DNA of 11,253 nt from Verrucomicrobiota bacterium. GTDB taxonomy: Bacteria; Chlamydiota; Chlamydiia; Chlamydiales; FEN-1388. A model generated the notes under the pieces. It was not told the origin of the DNA. It searched no databases and saw only the letters and a list, made by a program, of their open reading frames with translations. Location: contig JAFEGS010000011.1 of the NCBI GenBank assembly GCA_018239705.1, forward strand, positions 1 to 11,253, written 5' to 3'. This document shows, piece after piece, positions 1-6,118 of the stretch (positions are counted from its first letter, which is position 1; each line of letters starts with the position of its first letter). The translations under genes were made by a program, and so were the position numbers.

Positions 1-73
1 TTCAATTGTATTTTTTATTTTACACAAAATGAACATCTGCTATCTATCCAAGTAACTCTAAGTAGGAGATGCT

Positions 74-865
74 ATGGACTATCAACTAGCAGGAAAACTG
101 GCCCTCGTCACAGGATCTACAAAAGGCATTGGCCGTGCCGCAATCGAGCAGCTCCACCAAGAGGGAGCCACAGTCATTATCCACGGCAGGTCCCTCTCTC
201 AAGCCTCTGAACTCGCATCAGCACTTGGAAAAAATGCCCATGCAGTAGCTACAGACCTCTCCCATCAAGAAGGCGTCGACTCACTCATCGCCCAGGTCAA
301 AAAAATTGGAGCGCCCGACATTTTGATAAACAATGCCGGTATCTATGAGCCTAAAGAATTTTTCGATATTCCCGATAGCGAATGGCTTCGCTTTTTCGAG
401 ATAAATGTACTTTCAGGAGTACGCCTCAGCAGGGCCTTTCTTCCTGGCATGCTGCAGCGCAATTGGGGAAGGATTATCTTTATTTCCAGCGAATCTGCCG
501 TAAACCCACCCGTCGAAATGATCCACTACGGCATGACAAAAACAGCGCAATTGTCTATTTCACGCGGCTTATCTGAGCTAACCAAAGGCACAAACGTCAC
601 GGTGAATGCCATTTTGCCAGGCCCCACCATGTCTGAAGGCGTCAGCCAATTTGTAGACCAGATGAGCGAAAAGAGTGGAAAATCGAGAAAAGAGTTTAAA
701 GAGCAGGAATTTATTAACTCCATACGGCCAACTTCCCTTTTGCAGCGATTTGCCAGCTCCGAGGAAGTTGCCCATATGATCACCTACATCGCAAGTCCCC
801 TCTCAGTTGCCACAAACGGGGCCAGCCTTCGGGTCGATGGCGGCGTGATCAAGTTCATCATTTAG
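74..865 (+). CDS. Short-chain dehydrogenase/reductase (SDR), classical type
   Basis: A 263-residue cytosolic NAD(P)-dependent oxidoreductase with a Rossmann fold. Visible motifs, in order: the glycine-rich nucleotide-binding TGSTKGIG (13-20), NNAG (86-89), the structural Asn111 in INVLSG, and the catalytic triad Ser139 / Tyr152 / Lys156 (YGMTK). PGPT follows at 182-185 and a C-terminal RVDGG at 253-257. Length and motif spacing fit the FabG-like classical SDRs, but the insert at 186-218 (rich in Lys, Glu and Ser) is longer than in FabG, so it is probably not the fatty-acid ketoreductase. The substrate cannot be read from sequence. The start is supported by AGGAG at 64-68, five bases before ATG. 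The AT-rich 60 bases upstream contain TGCTATCTA (38-46), a weak extended -10 candidate. The gap to the next gene is 89 bases, so a shared operon is possible but not shown. Confidence 0.9.
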   Translation: MDYQLAGKLALVTGSTKGIGRAAIEQLHQEGATVIIHGRSLSQASELASALGKNAHAVATDLSHQEGVDSLIAQVKKIGAPDILINNAGIYEPKEFFDIPDSEWLRFFEINVLSGVRLSRAFLPGMLQRNWGRIIFISSESAVNPPVEMIHYGMTKTAQLSISRGLSELTKGTNVTVNAILPGPTMSEGVSQFVDQMSEKSGKSRKEFKEQEFINSIRPTSLLQRFASSEEVAHMITYIASPLSVATNGASLRVDGGVIKFII

Positions 866-907
866 CTATTTGCCTTTGAGACAATTTCCAAAAAAACCAT
901 TTGTTGA

Positions 908-951
908 AAACCTCCCTGTATGCTATGCAGACGTCTATATTTTGGAGGTTT
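908..951 (+). promoter_or_regulatory. Inverted repeat that could mask the ribosome binding site of the PAPS synthetase gene
   Basis: The strong Shine-Dalgarno GGAGG (944-948) lies six bases before ATG 955 and fixes that start. The bases GGAGGTTT (944-951) are exactly complementary to AAACCTCC (908-915), giving an 8-bp stem with a 28-base loop. If the transcript starts upstream of 908, the stem would hide the ribosome binding site. The complementarity is directly visible; a regulatory role is inference. Confidence 0.4.
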
Positions 952-954
952 AAA

Positions 955-2424
955 ATGAAAGTTCGCTTACAGTGCTATACAAAGTTGGTTTTTTCTCTTT
1001 TTGTCTTCTTCTTTTATGCACATTCGCCTCTTCACTGCGCTGTAAGCATCACGCTTACGGAACAGCAGTTTTGCGATCTGGAGCTTCTACAGAATAAGGG
1101 ATTTGCCCCACTAGAGGGCTTTATGAACAGTAAAGACTACAACCGGGTTGTCTCTGAGATGAGACTGGCCGATGGTACTGTCTGGCCGATGCCCATTGTG
1201 CTAGATATCAGCGCCAAAACAAAGCAGGATCTTGACGATAAGCACGATACAGAGCTGACGCTATGCGATATGGGATATACCAAAATCGTGGCATTTCAGA
1301 CACGAAATCCGATGCACCGCGCCCACGTTGAGCTGACACAGCGCTCGGCGAGCCAGGTAGGCGCACACCTTCTCCTGCATCCAGTTGTGGGAAGAACAAA
1401 GCCGGGCGATGTCGACTATTTCACCAGAGTGAAATGCTACCAAAATCTTCTCAAATACTATCCTGAAGAGTCTACAACCTTAAGTCTACTCCCTATTGCC
1501 ATGAGAATGGCCGGCCCAAGAGAGGCGCTGTGGCATGCAATCATCCGTAAAAACTATGGCTGCACCCACTTTATTGTTGGTCGAGACCATGCAGGCCCAG
1601 GCAAAGACAGAAATGGAGTCGATTTTTACGATCCCTATGCTGCACAGGAGCTTGTCAAAGCCTATGCGAAAGAAGTTGGCATTGAGATGGTCCCCTTTAA
1701 AGAGATGGTCTATGTCAAAGAAGATGACAACTACCAGCCAATTGATACTGTCGACCCATCAAAAACTATCCTGAACATATCGGGAACACAGCTTCGAAAA
1801 ATGCTCCGAAATGGAGAAGACATCCCCTCCTGGTTTACCTACCCTGAAGTGATGGTAGAGCTGAAAAAGTCGTTTCCTCCAAGAAACAAGCAGGGCTTCA
1901 CACTCTTCTTTACAGGACTCTCTGGAGCCGGTAAGTCGACAATAGCAAATAACCTCGTATCAAGGCTCATGGAAATGCAAGATAGACCGGTTACGTTGCT
2001 TGATGGCGATATCATCAGGAAAAACCTGTCGAGCGAATTGGGCTTTTCCAAAGAGCACCGCTCTCTCAATGTTCGTAGAGTTGGATTTGTCGCGAGTGAG
2101 ATCACAAAAAATCATGGAGCTGCTGTGTGCGTCTTGATTGCCCCTTATGAGAGCGATCGCAAGGCAAATAAAGAGCTGATCAGCTCGCAGGGAAATTATA
2201 TCGAGGTCTATATCAGCACGCCACTATCAGAGTGCGAAACGAGAGATCCAAAAGGGCTTTACCATCTGGCAAGACAAGGGAAGTTGAAGTCCTTCACAGG
2301 CATCGACGATCCGTACGAACCACCTGTTAATCCCGATATTGAAATTGACACCTCAAAGCACTCCGTTGGTGAGGAAGTCGATATCATTATCAATTACCTC
2401 ATTAAGGAAGGGTACCTCACTTAA
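955..2424 (+). CDS. Bifunctional ATP sulfurylase/APS kinase (PAPS synthetase), shortened and with a signal peptide-like N-terminus
   Basis: This enzyme should make PAPS, the sulfate donor, in two steps: ATP plus sulfate gives APS, which is then phosphorylated. The sulfurylase half (about 30-305) shows QTRNPMHRAH (115-124), GPREALWHA (187-195), GRDHAG (209-214) and ISGTQLR (275-281). The APS kinase half (about 314-489) has the P-loop GLSGAGKST (321-329), DGD (350-352) and FTGIDDPYEPP (447-457), and looks complete. The ATG at 955 is chosen because GGAGG lies six bases upstream; a TTG 54 bases earlier is open in frame but unsupported. Two oddities stand out. Residues 1-30 form a basic, then strongly hydrophobic segment ending near HCA, in place of the usual N-terminal lead-in. 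Between DISAKTKQ (85-91) and GYTKIVAFQ (107-115), roughly 75-80 residues of the usual PUA-like domain are absent without breaking the frame. The catalytic parts are intact, so activity is plausible. The sulfotransferase follows 46 bases downstream. Confidence 0.88.
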   Translation: MKVRLQCYTKLVFSLFVFFFYAHSPLHCAVSITLTEQQFCDLELLQNKGFAPLEGFMNSKDYNRVVSEMRLADGTVWPMPIVLDISAKTKQDLDDKHDTELTLCDMGYTKIVAFQTRNPMHRAHVELTQRSASQVGAHLLLHPVVGRTKPGDVDYFTRVKCYQNLLKYYPEESTTLSLLPIAMRMAGPREALWHAIIRKNYGCTHFIVGRDHAGPGKDRNGVDFYDPYAAQELVKAYAKEVGIEMVPFKEMVYVKEDDNYQPIDTVDPSKTILNISGTQLRKMLRNGEDIPSWFTYPEVMVELKKSFPPRNKQGFTLFFTGLSGAGKSTIANNLVSRLMEMQDRPVTLLDGDIIRKNLSSELGFSKEHRSLNVRRVGFVASEITKNHGAAVCVLIAPYESDRKANKELISSQGNYIEVYISTPLSECETRDPKGLYHLARQGKLKSFTGIDDPYEPPVNPDIEIDTSKHSVGEEVDIIINYLIKEGYLT

Positions 2425-2432
2425 CAATAATT

Positions 2433-2453
2433 GAGGACACCTCCAGTATCCTC
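2433..2453 (+). promoter_or_regulatory. Intercistronic hairpin between PAPS synthetase and sulfotransferase genes
   Basis: GAGGACAC (2433-2440) pairs with GTATCCTC (2446-2453) around a five-base loop CTCCA, with one C-A mismatch. No T-run follows, so it is a poor terminator. The loop CTCC could also pair with the next gene's GGAG (2461-2464). It may adjust the relative expression of the two genes or stabilise the message; the role is inference. Confidence 0.3.
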
Positions 2454-2470
2454 GAAAAAAGGAGATTATT

Positions 2471-3220
2471 ATGAAATTTAAAGCTTTAATTTTGTCTTGT
2501 CTTGCCGTTTGTACTACCTATTCTTGCCCAGCCATTTTTGTGCCTACGCGAGGAGATCTCGCTCAATACAATGGAAATTCAGAGTACGTGATGGTAGCAA
2601 GCACGGGAAGGTCCGGTAGCACCATGCTCACAGACCGCCTGTGTAAATATCTGCCGGAACAGTACGTTCTGAAATCGCACCTACTCCCCCCAAGTAAAGC
2701 ATACAAAGGGAAGATCCTTTTCGTTTTTTCAAGTCCAGATCAGACCGCTGAGTCTACTTTGTACATGGCTCTTCACGTAAAGAATTTCGGTGTCCACCAC
2801 TTCGCCAATGTCGAGACCTCGAGTATCGCATGGCGTAGAAACCCCTCAATGATCACAAATCCAGATGCCAAACATAACCTTTTCACCTTTGATGCTTTGG
2901 GACTTGAAAGACATTTACAGGTGTGGCTACACACCGGTGTAGTGCCGGCTAGCGTTGATGAAGCGCAGATTTTAGCTCTCAAGTATGAAAATCTGTGGGA
3001 TGAAGAGACGGTAGAGGCTATCCGATCATTCCTCAAAATTCCGGAATTTACATTGCCCGAATGGAGGCCACGAGGCCATCAAGATCTCACTGAAAAAGAG
3101 ATTGAACTGCGAAAGGCCCATAATGTAGGCACCGAAGAGGAACCTATTTACAGAGCGTACGATAAAGCAAGAGCGCTCTGGGAGCAGGCTCCTGCCTTCG
3201 AATTTTTCAAAATTAAGTAG
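2471..3220 (+). CDS. Sulfotransferase-like protein with signal peptide
   Basis: A 249-residue protein, probably a PAPS-dependent sulfotransferase. An N-terminal Lys-containing, hydrophobic segment (1-21) looks like a Sec signal peptide; it contains cysteines (C10, C14, C19) but no good lipobox. The 5'-phosphosulfate-binding loop STGRSGSTML (44-53) is clear. The stretch KILFVFSSPDQTAESTLY (81-98) sits where the 3'-phosphate-binding strand and helix belong; it keeps Pro, Asp and Ser96 but has Ser where Arg is usual (R-x-P). LKYENLW (170-176), followed by a helix and FLKIPEF, matches the late motif of bacterial sulfotransferases. AAGGAG (2459-2464) precedes the ATG. Being immediately downstream of a PAPS synthetase supports the call, since that enzyme makes its co-substrate. 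The acceptor (glycan, protein tyrosine or lipid) is unknown. The last eight bases overlap the convergent glycosyltransferase gene. Confidence 0.75.
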   Translation: MKFKALILSCLAVCTTYSCPAIFVPTRGDLAQYNGNSEYVMVASTGRSGSTMLTDRLCKYLPEQYVLKSHLLPPSKAYKGKILFVFSSPDQTAESTLYMALHVKNFGVHHFANVETSSIAWRRNPSMITNPDAKHNLFTFDALGLERHLQVWLHTGVVPASVDEAQILALKYENLWDEETVEAIRSFLKIPEFTLPEWRPRGHQDLTEKEIELRKAHNVGTEEEPIYRAYDKARALWEQAPAFEFFKIK

Positions 3221-4376
3221 TACTAAGCTTCGGCAGCACATCCTGGAGCATTTTGACCCTGACGTCAAAGGTATGCTCTCTACGGATCACCTCATGTGCT
3301 GCCTCTATATCGATAAGCCTCTCCTCCTCGTTTGCAAATGCGCCAGCGAGGAGTTCATTTGCCTGAGCATAATTTGGTAATTGTATGTTAAGAAGCGCCT
3401 TTGGGTGATGAAAGGTATTTGCCAAAAACACATTGTTATTGCTCAGCACGCTCGCTCCTTGCGATAGCCCCATAAGCAGGCGTTCATGAAGGCCTCTCTT
3501 AATCGTAGGCATGCTGTTGAGGACAGCACGAGTGCGTAGGAAAATATCTGGCAGCGCTTCATAGGCCACCTCATCGTGAAAATAGAGCCCTTTTTTGCCC
3601 TTAAGTGCCTTTTCCCACTTTGCACGCTCCGGTTGATCGCCAAAAATATGGACATCGTAGCCATCAATTGCTTGGATGAATCGAACACGGTCAACCCCTC
3701 TGATATACATCTCAAGCCAGTTGATCATCGTAAAAGCGGGAATTTCCTTATCTCGAATCTCATCTGCAAAAAAGCCATGCTTTTCCATCTCCGTTACAAA
3801 GAGCTGAAGATGAGTGAGGTTATCACTTGCCAGCACCTGCTCTGCCATATCGAAAAGTGTGTCTTGAGCTCTTTTTGAGAGCAGCTCCTTCCAGCCCTCG
3901 CGAATGGGCTCAGGATCGCAGTATGAGCCGCACATTACAACGTCCAAATCGCGCTTTACGCTCATCTGAGAAACACTTTTAAGCTGCTTTTGGCAGATAG
4001 CATGGGGAAAGAAAAAGACATTTTTTTGACCGCACTGCCTGTAAAAACCGCACGAATCGAGCTCTACAAAACCTGCAATGGCATTCTTAGACTCAAGAAT
4101 CTCCGGATAATGGGTAGCACAATCGACGATGAGCGCAACGTGCGGTATGCCTAGCTGCTCAAAGGACATATGCTGCGGCACTACGTTGAAACCGATCGTG
4201 TAGTCGGGCATATCTTTTGCAAAAAATGAGAGAATATGTCCCTCGCTTTGCGTGAGGATATCAAATGTTCGCGAAGCGATCTTGGCTCGCCTGAATGCCT
4301 CCTGCAACCCCTTTGTGAAGGCTGCGAGGACTCCATATTTGCTCTTTGTATTTTTAAAAACATCAATTCTTTTCAA
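3213..4376 (-). CDS. GT-B glycosyltransferase, CgeB-like / family 1
   Basis: A 387-residue protein read from a TTG at 4376. The open frame continues upstream to 4505, but that part is the antisense of tRNA-Pro. The in-frame ATG at 4442 has no ribosome binding site, whereas AGGTG lies four bases before the TTG. The C-terminal half carries the sugar-nucleotide-binding signature PTIKRGLHERLLMGLSQGAS (290-309) followed by VLSNNN, typical of GT-B enzymes of the glycosyl transferases group 1_2 / CgeB type. The N-terminal half has the Rossmann-like FNVVPQHMSFEQLGIPHVAL (63-82), and GYDVHIFGD (239-247) fits the middle strand of the second domain. No signal peptide or membrane segment is seen, so it is probably cytosolic, unlike its glycosyltransferase neighbours. 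Donor and acceptor sugars cannot be read. It converges on the sulfotransferase gene, and its start lies close to the divergent tRNA promoter. Codon use looks like the neighbours. Confidence 0.75.
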   Translation of the reverse strand: MKRIDVFKNTKSKYGVLAAFTKGLQEAFRRAKIASRTFDILTQSEGHILSFFAKDMPDYTIGFNVVPQHMSFEQLGIPHVALIVDCATHYPEILESKNAIAGFVELDSCGFYRQCGQKNVFFFPHAICQKQLKSVSQMSVKRDLDVVMCGSYCDPEPIREGWKELLSKRAQDTLFDMAEQVLASDNLTHLQLFVTEMEKHGFFADEIRDKEIPAFTMINWLEMYIRGVDRVRFIQAIDGYDVHIFGDQPERAKWEKALKGKKGLYFHDEVAYEALPDIFLRTRAVLNSMPTIKRGLHERLLMGLSQGASVLSNNNVFLANTFHHPKALLNIQLPNYAQANELLAGAFANEEERLIDIEAAHEVIRREHTFDVRVKMLQDVLPKLSTT

Positions 4377-4388
4377 GTTGCACCTACA
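4372..4388 (-). promoter_or_regulatory. TTG start with AGGTG ribosome binding site for the CgeB-like glycosyltransferase
   Basis: Read on the minus strand, AGGTG is followed by CAAC and then TTG (4376-4374). This is the only start outside the tRNA gene with a recognisable Shine-Dalgarno, and it moves the gene start well away from the longest open frame. Confidence 0.5.
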
Positions 4389-4403
4389 TAAGATGAAAAA
4401 GTG

Positions 4404-4433
4404 TTGGAATAAATGGAGCCCTTTTGCTAAAGT
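4404..4433 (+). promoter_or_regulatory. Candidate sigma-70-type promoter for tRNA-Pro
   Basis: TTGGAA (4404-4409) and TAAAGT (4428-4433) each match four of six consensus bases, with an 18-base spacer. The predicted start would be near 4440, just before the mature tRNA at 4446. The bases after the -10 (GGTGGG) are GC-rich, as is common for stringently controlled stable RNA promoters. Seen by eye only. Confidence 0.4.
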
Positions 4434-4445
4434 GGTGGGCATTAT

Positions 4446-4520
4446 CGGAGCATAGCGCAGCTTGGCTAGCGCGGCTGCTTTGGGAGCAGTAGGTCGGGGG
4501 TTCAAATCCCTCTGCTCCGA
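4446..4520 (+). tRNA. tRNA-Pro(UGG)
   Basis: A full cloverleaf can be folded. The acceptor stem CGGAGCA/TGCTCCG has discriminator A4520, and the D stem is GCGC/GCGC. The anticodon stem GCTGC/GCAGT (one G-T pair) carries loop TTTGGGA, giving anticodon TGG with G37 as usual for proline. The variable loop is five bases (AGGTC), and the T arm GGGGG-TTCAAAT-CCCTC has one G-T pair. The 3' CCA is not encoded, so it must be added by a CCA-adding enzyme. UGG can read most or all proline CCN codons. Confidence 0.96.
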
Positions 4521-4535
4521 TAGGGTAATCTGGTA

Positions 4536-4557
4536 GCGGCAGTTGAAAGACTGCCGC
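4536..4557 (+). terminator. Hairpin after tRNA-Pro, possible terminator or attenuator ahead of lgt
   Basis: GCGGCAGT (4536-4543) pairs perfectly with ACTGCCGC (4550-4557) around TGAAAG; a further T-G pair leaves a GAAA tetraloop. The stem is GC-rich, but it is followed by CCAAGCCTTTCTT rather than a clean T-run. It may therefore be an imperfect terminator for the tRNA transcript, a processing signal, or a leaky attenuator for lgt, whose start is 23 bases on. Confidence 0.5.
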
Positions 4558-4570
4558 CCAAGCCTTTCTT

Positions 4571-4582
4571 AGAGGTTAATTG
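4571..4582 (+). promoter_or_regulatory. Ribosome binding site and TTG start of lgt
   Basis: AGAGG (4571-4575) lies four bases before TTG (4580-4582). The codon just before it in frame is TAA (4577-4579), so no earlier start is possible. The first downstream residues (HYFFWDP) are already typical of the Lgt N-terminus, which fixes this start. Confidence 0.75.
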
Positions 4583-5422
4583 GGTATACATTATTTCTTC
4601 TGGGACCCTGCACCTTCCGCCTTCACCATCCCGATCATCGACCACCCAATCCGCTGGTACAGCATCTGCTTTGCTTTGGGCTTTCTAGGAGCCTATCTCA
4701 TTTTTAGAAAACTTGTCTACAGCTATCTACATGGCTCAGACAAAACCACCCTGACACGCTACATCGACAAACTCTCATGGTACCTCTTTGTTGGGCTTAT
4801 CGTAGGAGCCAGGCTCGGACATGTCTTTTTTTACGACTGGCCCTACTACAAGGCACATCCGGCAAAAATCGTCGCTGTGTGGGAAGGAGGGCTGGCAAGT
4901 CATGGTGCAGCTATAGGCGTCCTTATCGCCTTGCTCCTCTTCTGGAGAAGACATAAGAGCGATATTCCCAGCCTTTCATTAAAAAAACTTCTTGATTTTC
5001 TCTCTATTGGCGCTGCCTTTGCAGCCGGCTGCATCAGAATAGGCAATTTTTTCAACCAGGAGATCCTCGGCACCTACACAACAGCGTGGACTGCAGTCTG
5101 GTTTGGCCATCCGGCTGAAGCTTGGGCCAAAATGCCCTGCCATCCCGTACAGCTCTATGAAGCAGCCTTCTATTTTTCTCTCTGCATTGTACTGCTTATC
5201 ATAAACAAAATACGCAGTGCTAAAGATGGCTTTCTTGCCGGTCTCTTTTTTGTGACGCTTTTCACCTTTCGCTTTTTTATCGAGCAGATCAAACTGCCTC
5301 AAACAGCAACAGATGCCACCGGCCTTCACATGGGCCAGTGGCTGAGCGTCCCCTTTATTATTCTAGGCCTTTGCCTGCTCTTTAACCAGCTGGGTATAGA
5401 CCGTATCATAAAAAGAAAATGA
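4580..5422 (+). CDS. lgt: Prolipoprotein diacylglyceryl transferase
   Basis: Lgt moves a diacylglyceryl group from phosphatidylglycerol to the lipobox cysteine of prolipoproteins, the first step of bacterial lipoprotein maturation, in the inner membrane. The 280-residue protein has about seven hydrophobic segments and the family signatures in order: WDP (8-10), RWYSICFALGF (25-35), GARLGHVFFYDW (76-87), GGLASHGAAIG (103-113), the Lgt signature RIGNFFNQE (153-161) with the essential Arg, HPVQLYEA (188-195), RFFIEQIK (231-238) and MGQWLSVPFI (251-260). Length is normal for the family. It begins with TTG, 59 bases after tRNA-Pro, and may be read from the tRNA promoter past the intervening hairpin. 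Its last 60 bases overlap the 3' end of the convergent PLOD-type glycosyltransferase gene. Identification is firm. Confidence 0.97.
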   Translation: MGIHYFFWDPAPSAFTIPIIDHPIRWYSICFALGFLGAYLIFRKLVYSYLHGSDKTTLTRYIDKLSWYLFVGLIVGARLGHVFFYDWPYYKAHPAKIVAVWEGGLASHGAAIGVLIALLLFWRRHKSDIPSLSLKKLLDFLSIGAAFAAGCIRIGNFFNQEILGTYTTAWTAVWFGHPAEAWAKMPCHPVQLYEAAFYFSLCIVLLIINKIRSAKDGFLAGLFFVTLFTFRFFIEQIKLPQTATDATGLHMGQWLSVPFIILGLCLLFNQLGIDRIIKRK

Positions 5423-6118
5423 TTTCCCATTTGCATGGATCACGTAAGGAGTAGAATTGGTCGGAAGGCAGCGCACCACGCCACTTTCGAGATCGATAAC
5501 TACTTCACTATCCTCTACCATAAACAGGGGCAAAAACAGCTCACACGTGTAGTCGAATGTAAAAAACTTCGGTCCTTTGATGAACTGCTTACTGATCTGG
5601 CCCTGGTCGCTTGCATTTTTGTTAATGGGAGCAAGCGCCTCCAGCCATTCCTTGAGGACTTTAACGTAGCCTATGAAGCTTCCGCTATTGGGATATTTGA
5701 ACGCAGTTGGACTCTCAGGAAACTCAGGAGCCAGCCATTCAAACGGAAAGCAGTTTTTCTCAGCTGACATGATAAATGGGGAGTTCATTTGTAAAAATTT
5801 ATCCAAAATTACCTCTTTATCGCCCACGATCAGCACATCAAAGGCATCCACAAACATCACAATATCGTCATCAGGAAGATCCTGCAGGTATTCTTTTAAG
5901 CGAACAAGTTTTGTCCCATTCTTCCAATAGGGACGATTCATTCCAACAACATCGAGATCGATCTGATGCTGCTTGCACGAATGCACAAGCTTCTGAAGGT
6001 TTTCACCATCACGAGAAGCAACTGTACAGACATGAAACCGATCCACCAGGGTAGCTGCGTCAGCATTCAAGCAAGCGCTTGCGATAATAAAGCAGAGCAA
6101 AGTCACGATTTTTTTCAT
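5363..6118 (-). CDS. PLOD/collagen-type glycosyltransferase with signal peptide
   Basis: A 251-residue protein resembling the glycosyltransferase domain of procollagen lysyl hydroxylases (PLOD/LH3 type), which uses UDP-sugars. A signal peptide covers 1-22 (MKKIVTLLCFIIASACLNADA). Motifs, in order: DDDIVMFVDAFDVL (83-96) with the metal-binding D91xxD94, MSAEKNCFP (117-125; PLODs have SAE..CWP), YPNSGSFIGY (142-151; PLODs LNSG.FIG), SDQ (170-172), FDYTCELF (188-195) and YVIHANG (225-231) with His228 as the likely third metal ligand. The Trp of CWP is Phe here. There is no hydroxylase domain, so this is a stand-alone transferase. Its start codon overlaps the stop of the upstream GT61 gene (ATGA), so the two are probably translated together. 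The 3' end runs 60 bp into lgt on the other strand. The signal peptide places it outside the cytoplasm. The acceptor is unknown and collagen-like targets are only a possibility. Confidence 0.8.
   Translation of the reverse strand: MKKIVTLLCFIIASACLNADAATLVDRFHVCTVASRDGENLQKLVHSCKQHQIDLDVVGMNRPYWKNGTKLVRLKEYLQDLPDDDIVMFVDAFDVLIVGDKEVILDKFLQMNSPFIMSAEKNCFPFEWLAPEFPESPTAFKYPNSGSFIGYVKVLKEWLEALAPINKNASDQGQISKQFIKGPKFFTFDYTCELFLPLFMVEDSEVVIDLESGVVRCLPTNSTPYVIHANGKSFSFYDTVYTQLVKEQAKA

Noticed and set aside
901..954. Extra 18 codons at the start of the PAPS synthetase from a TTG at 901
   Set aside because: It would bury the strong GGAGG inside the coding region and put residues ahead of the signal peptide; the ATG at 955 is far better supported.
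1207..1278. Frameshift or pseudogene explanation for the shortened sulfurylase
   Set aside because: The reading frame is continuous, both sides of the gap match the family in the same frame, and the kinase half is complete.
2488..2530. Lipobox in the sulfotransferase signal peptide
   Set aside because: The cysteines are preceded by residues such as TYS and AV that do not fit the L-[AS]-[GA]-C pattern well; a normal Sec signal is more likely.
4377..4505. N-terminal extension of the CgeB-like glycosyltransferase to an ATG at 4505 (or 4442)
   Set aside because: The extension is the antisense of tRNA-Pro and its promoter; neither ATG has a ribosome binding site, while the TTG at 4376 has one.
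4498..4520. Integration site (att) at the 3' end of tRNA-Pro
   Set aside because: No integrase gene and no second copy of the tRNA 3' end was seen in the window.
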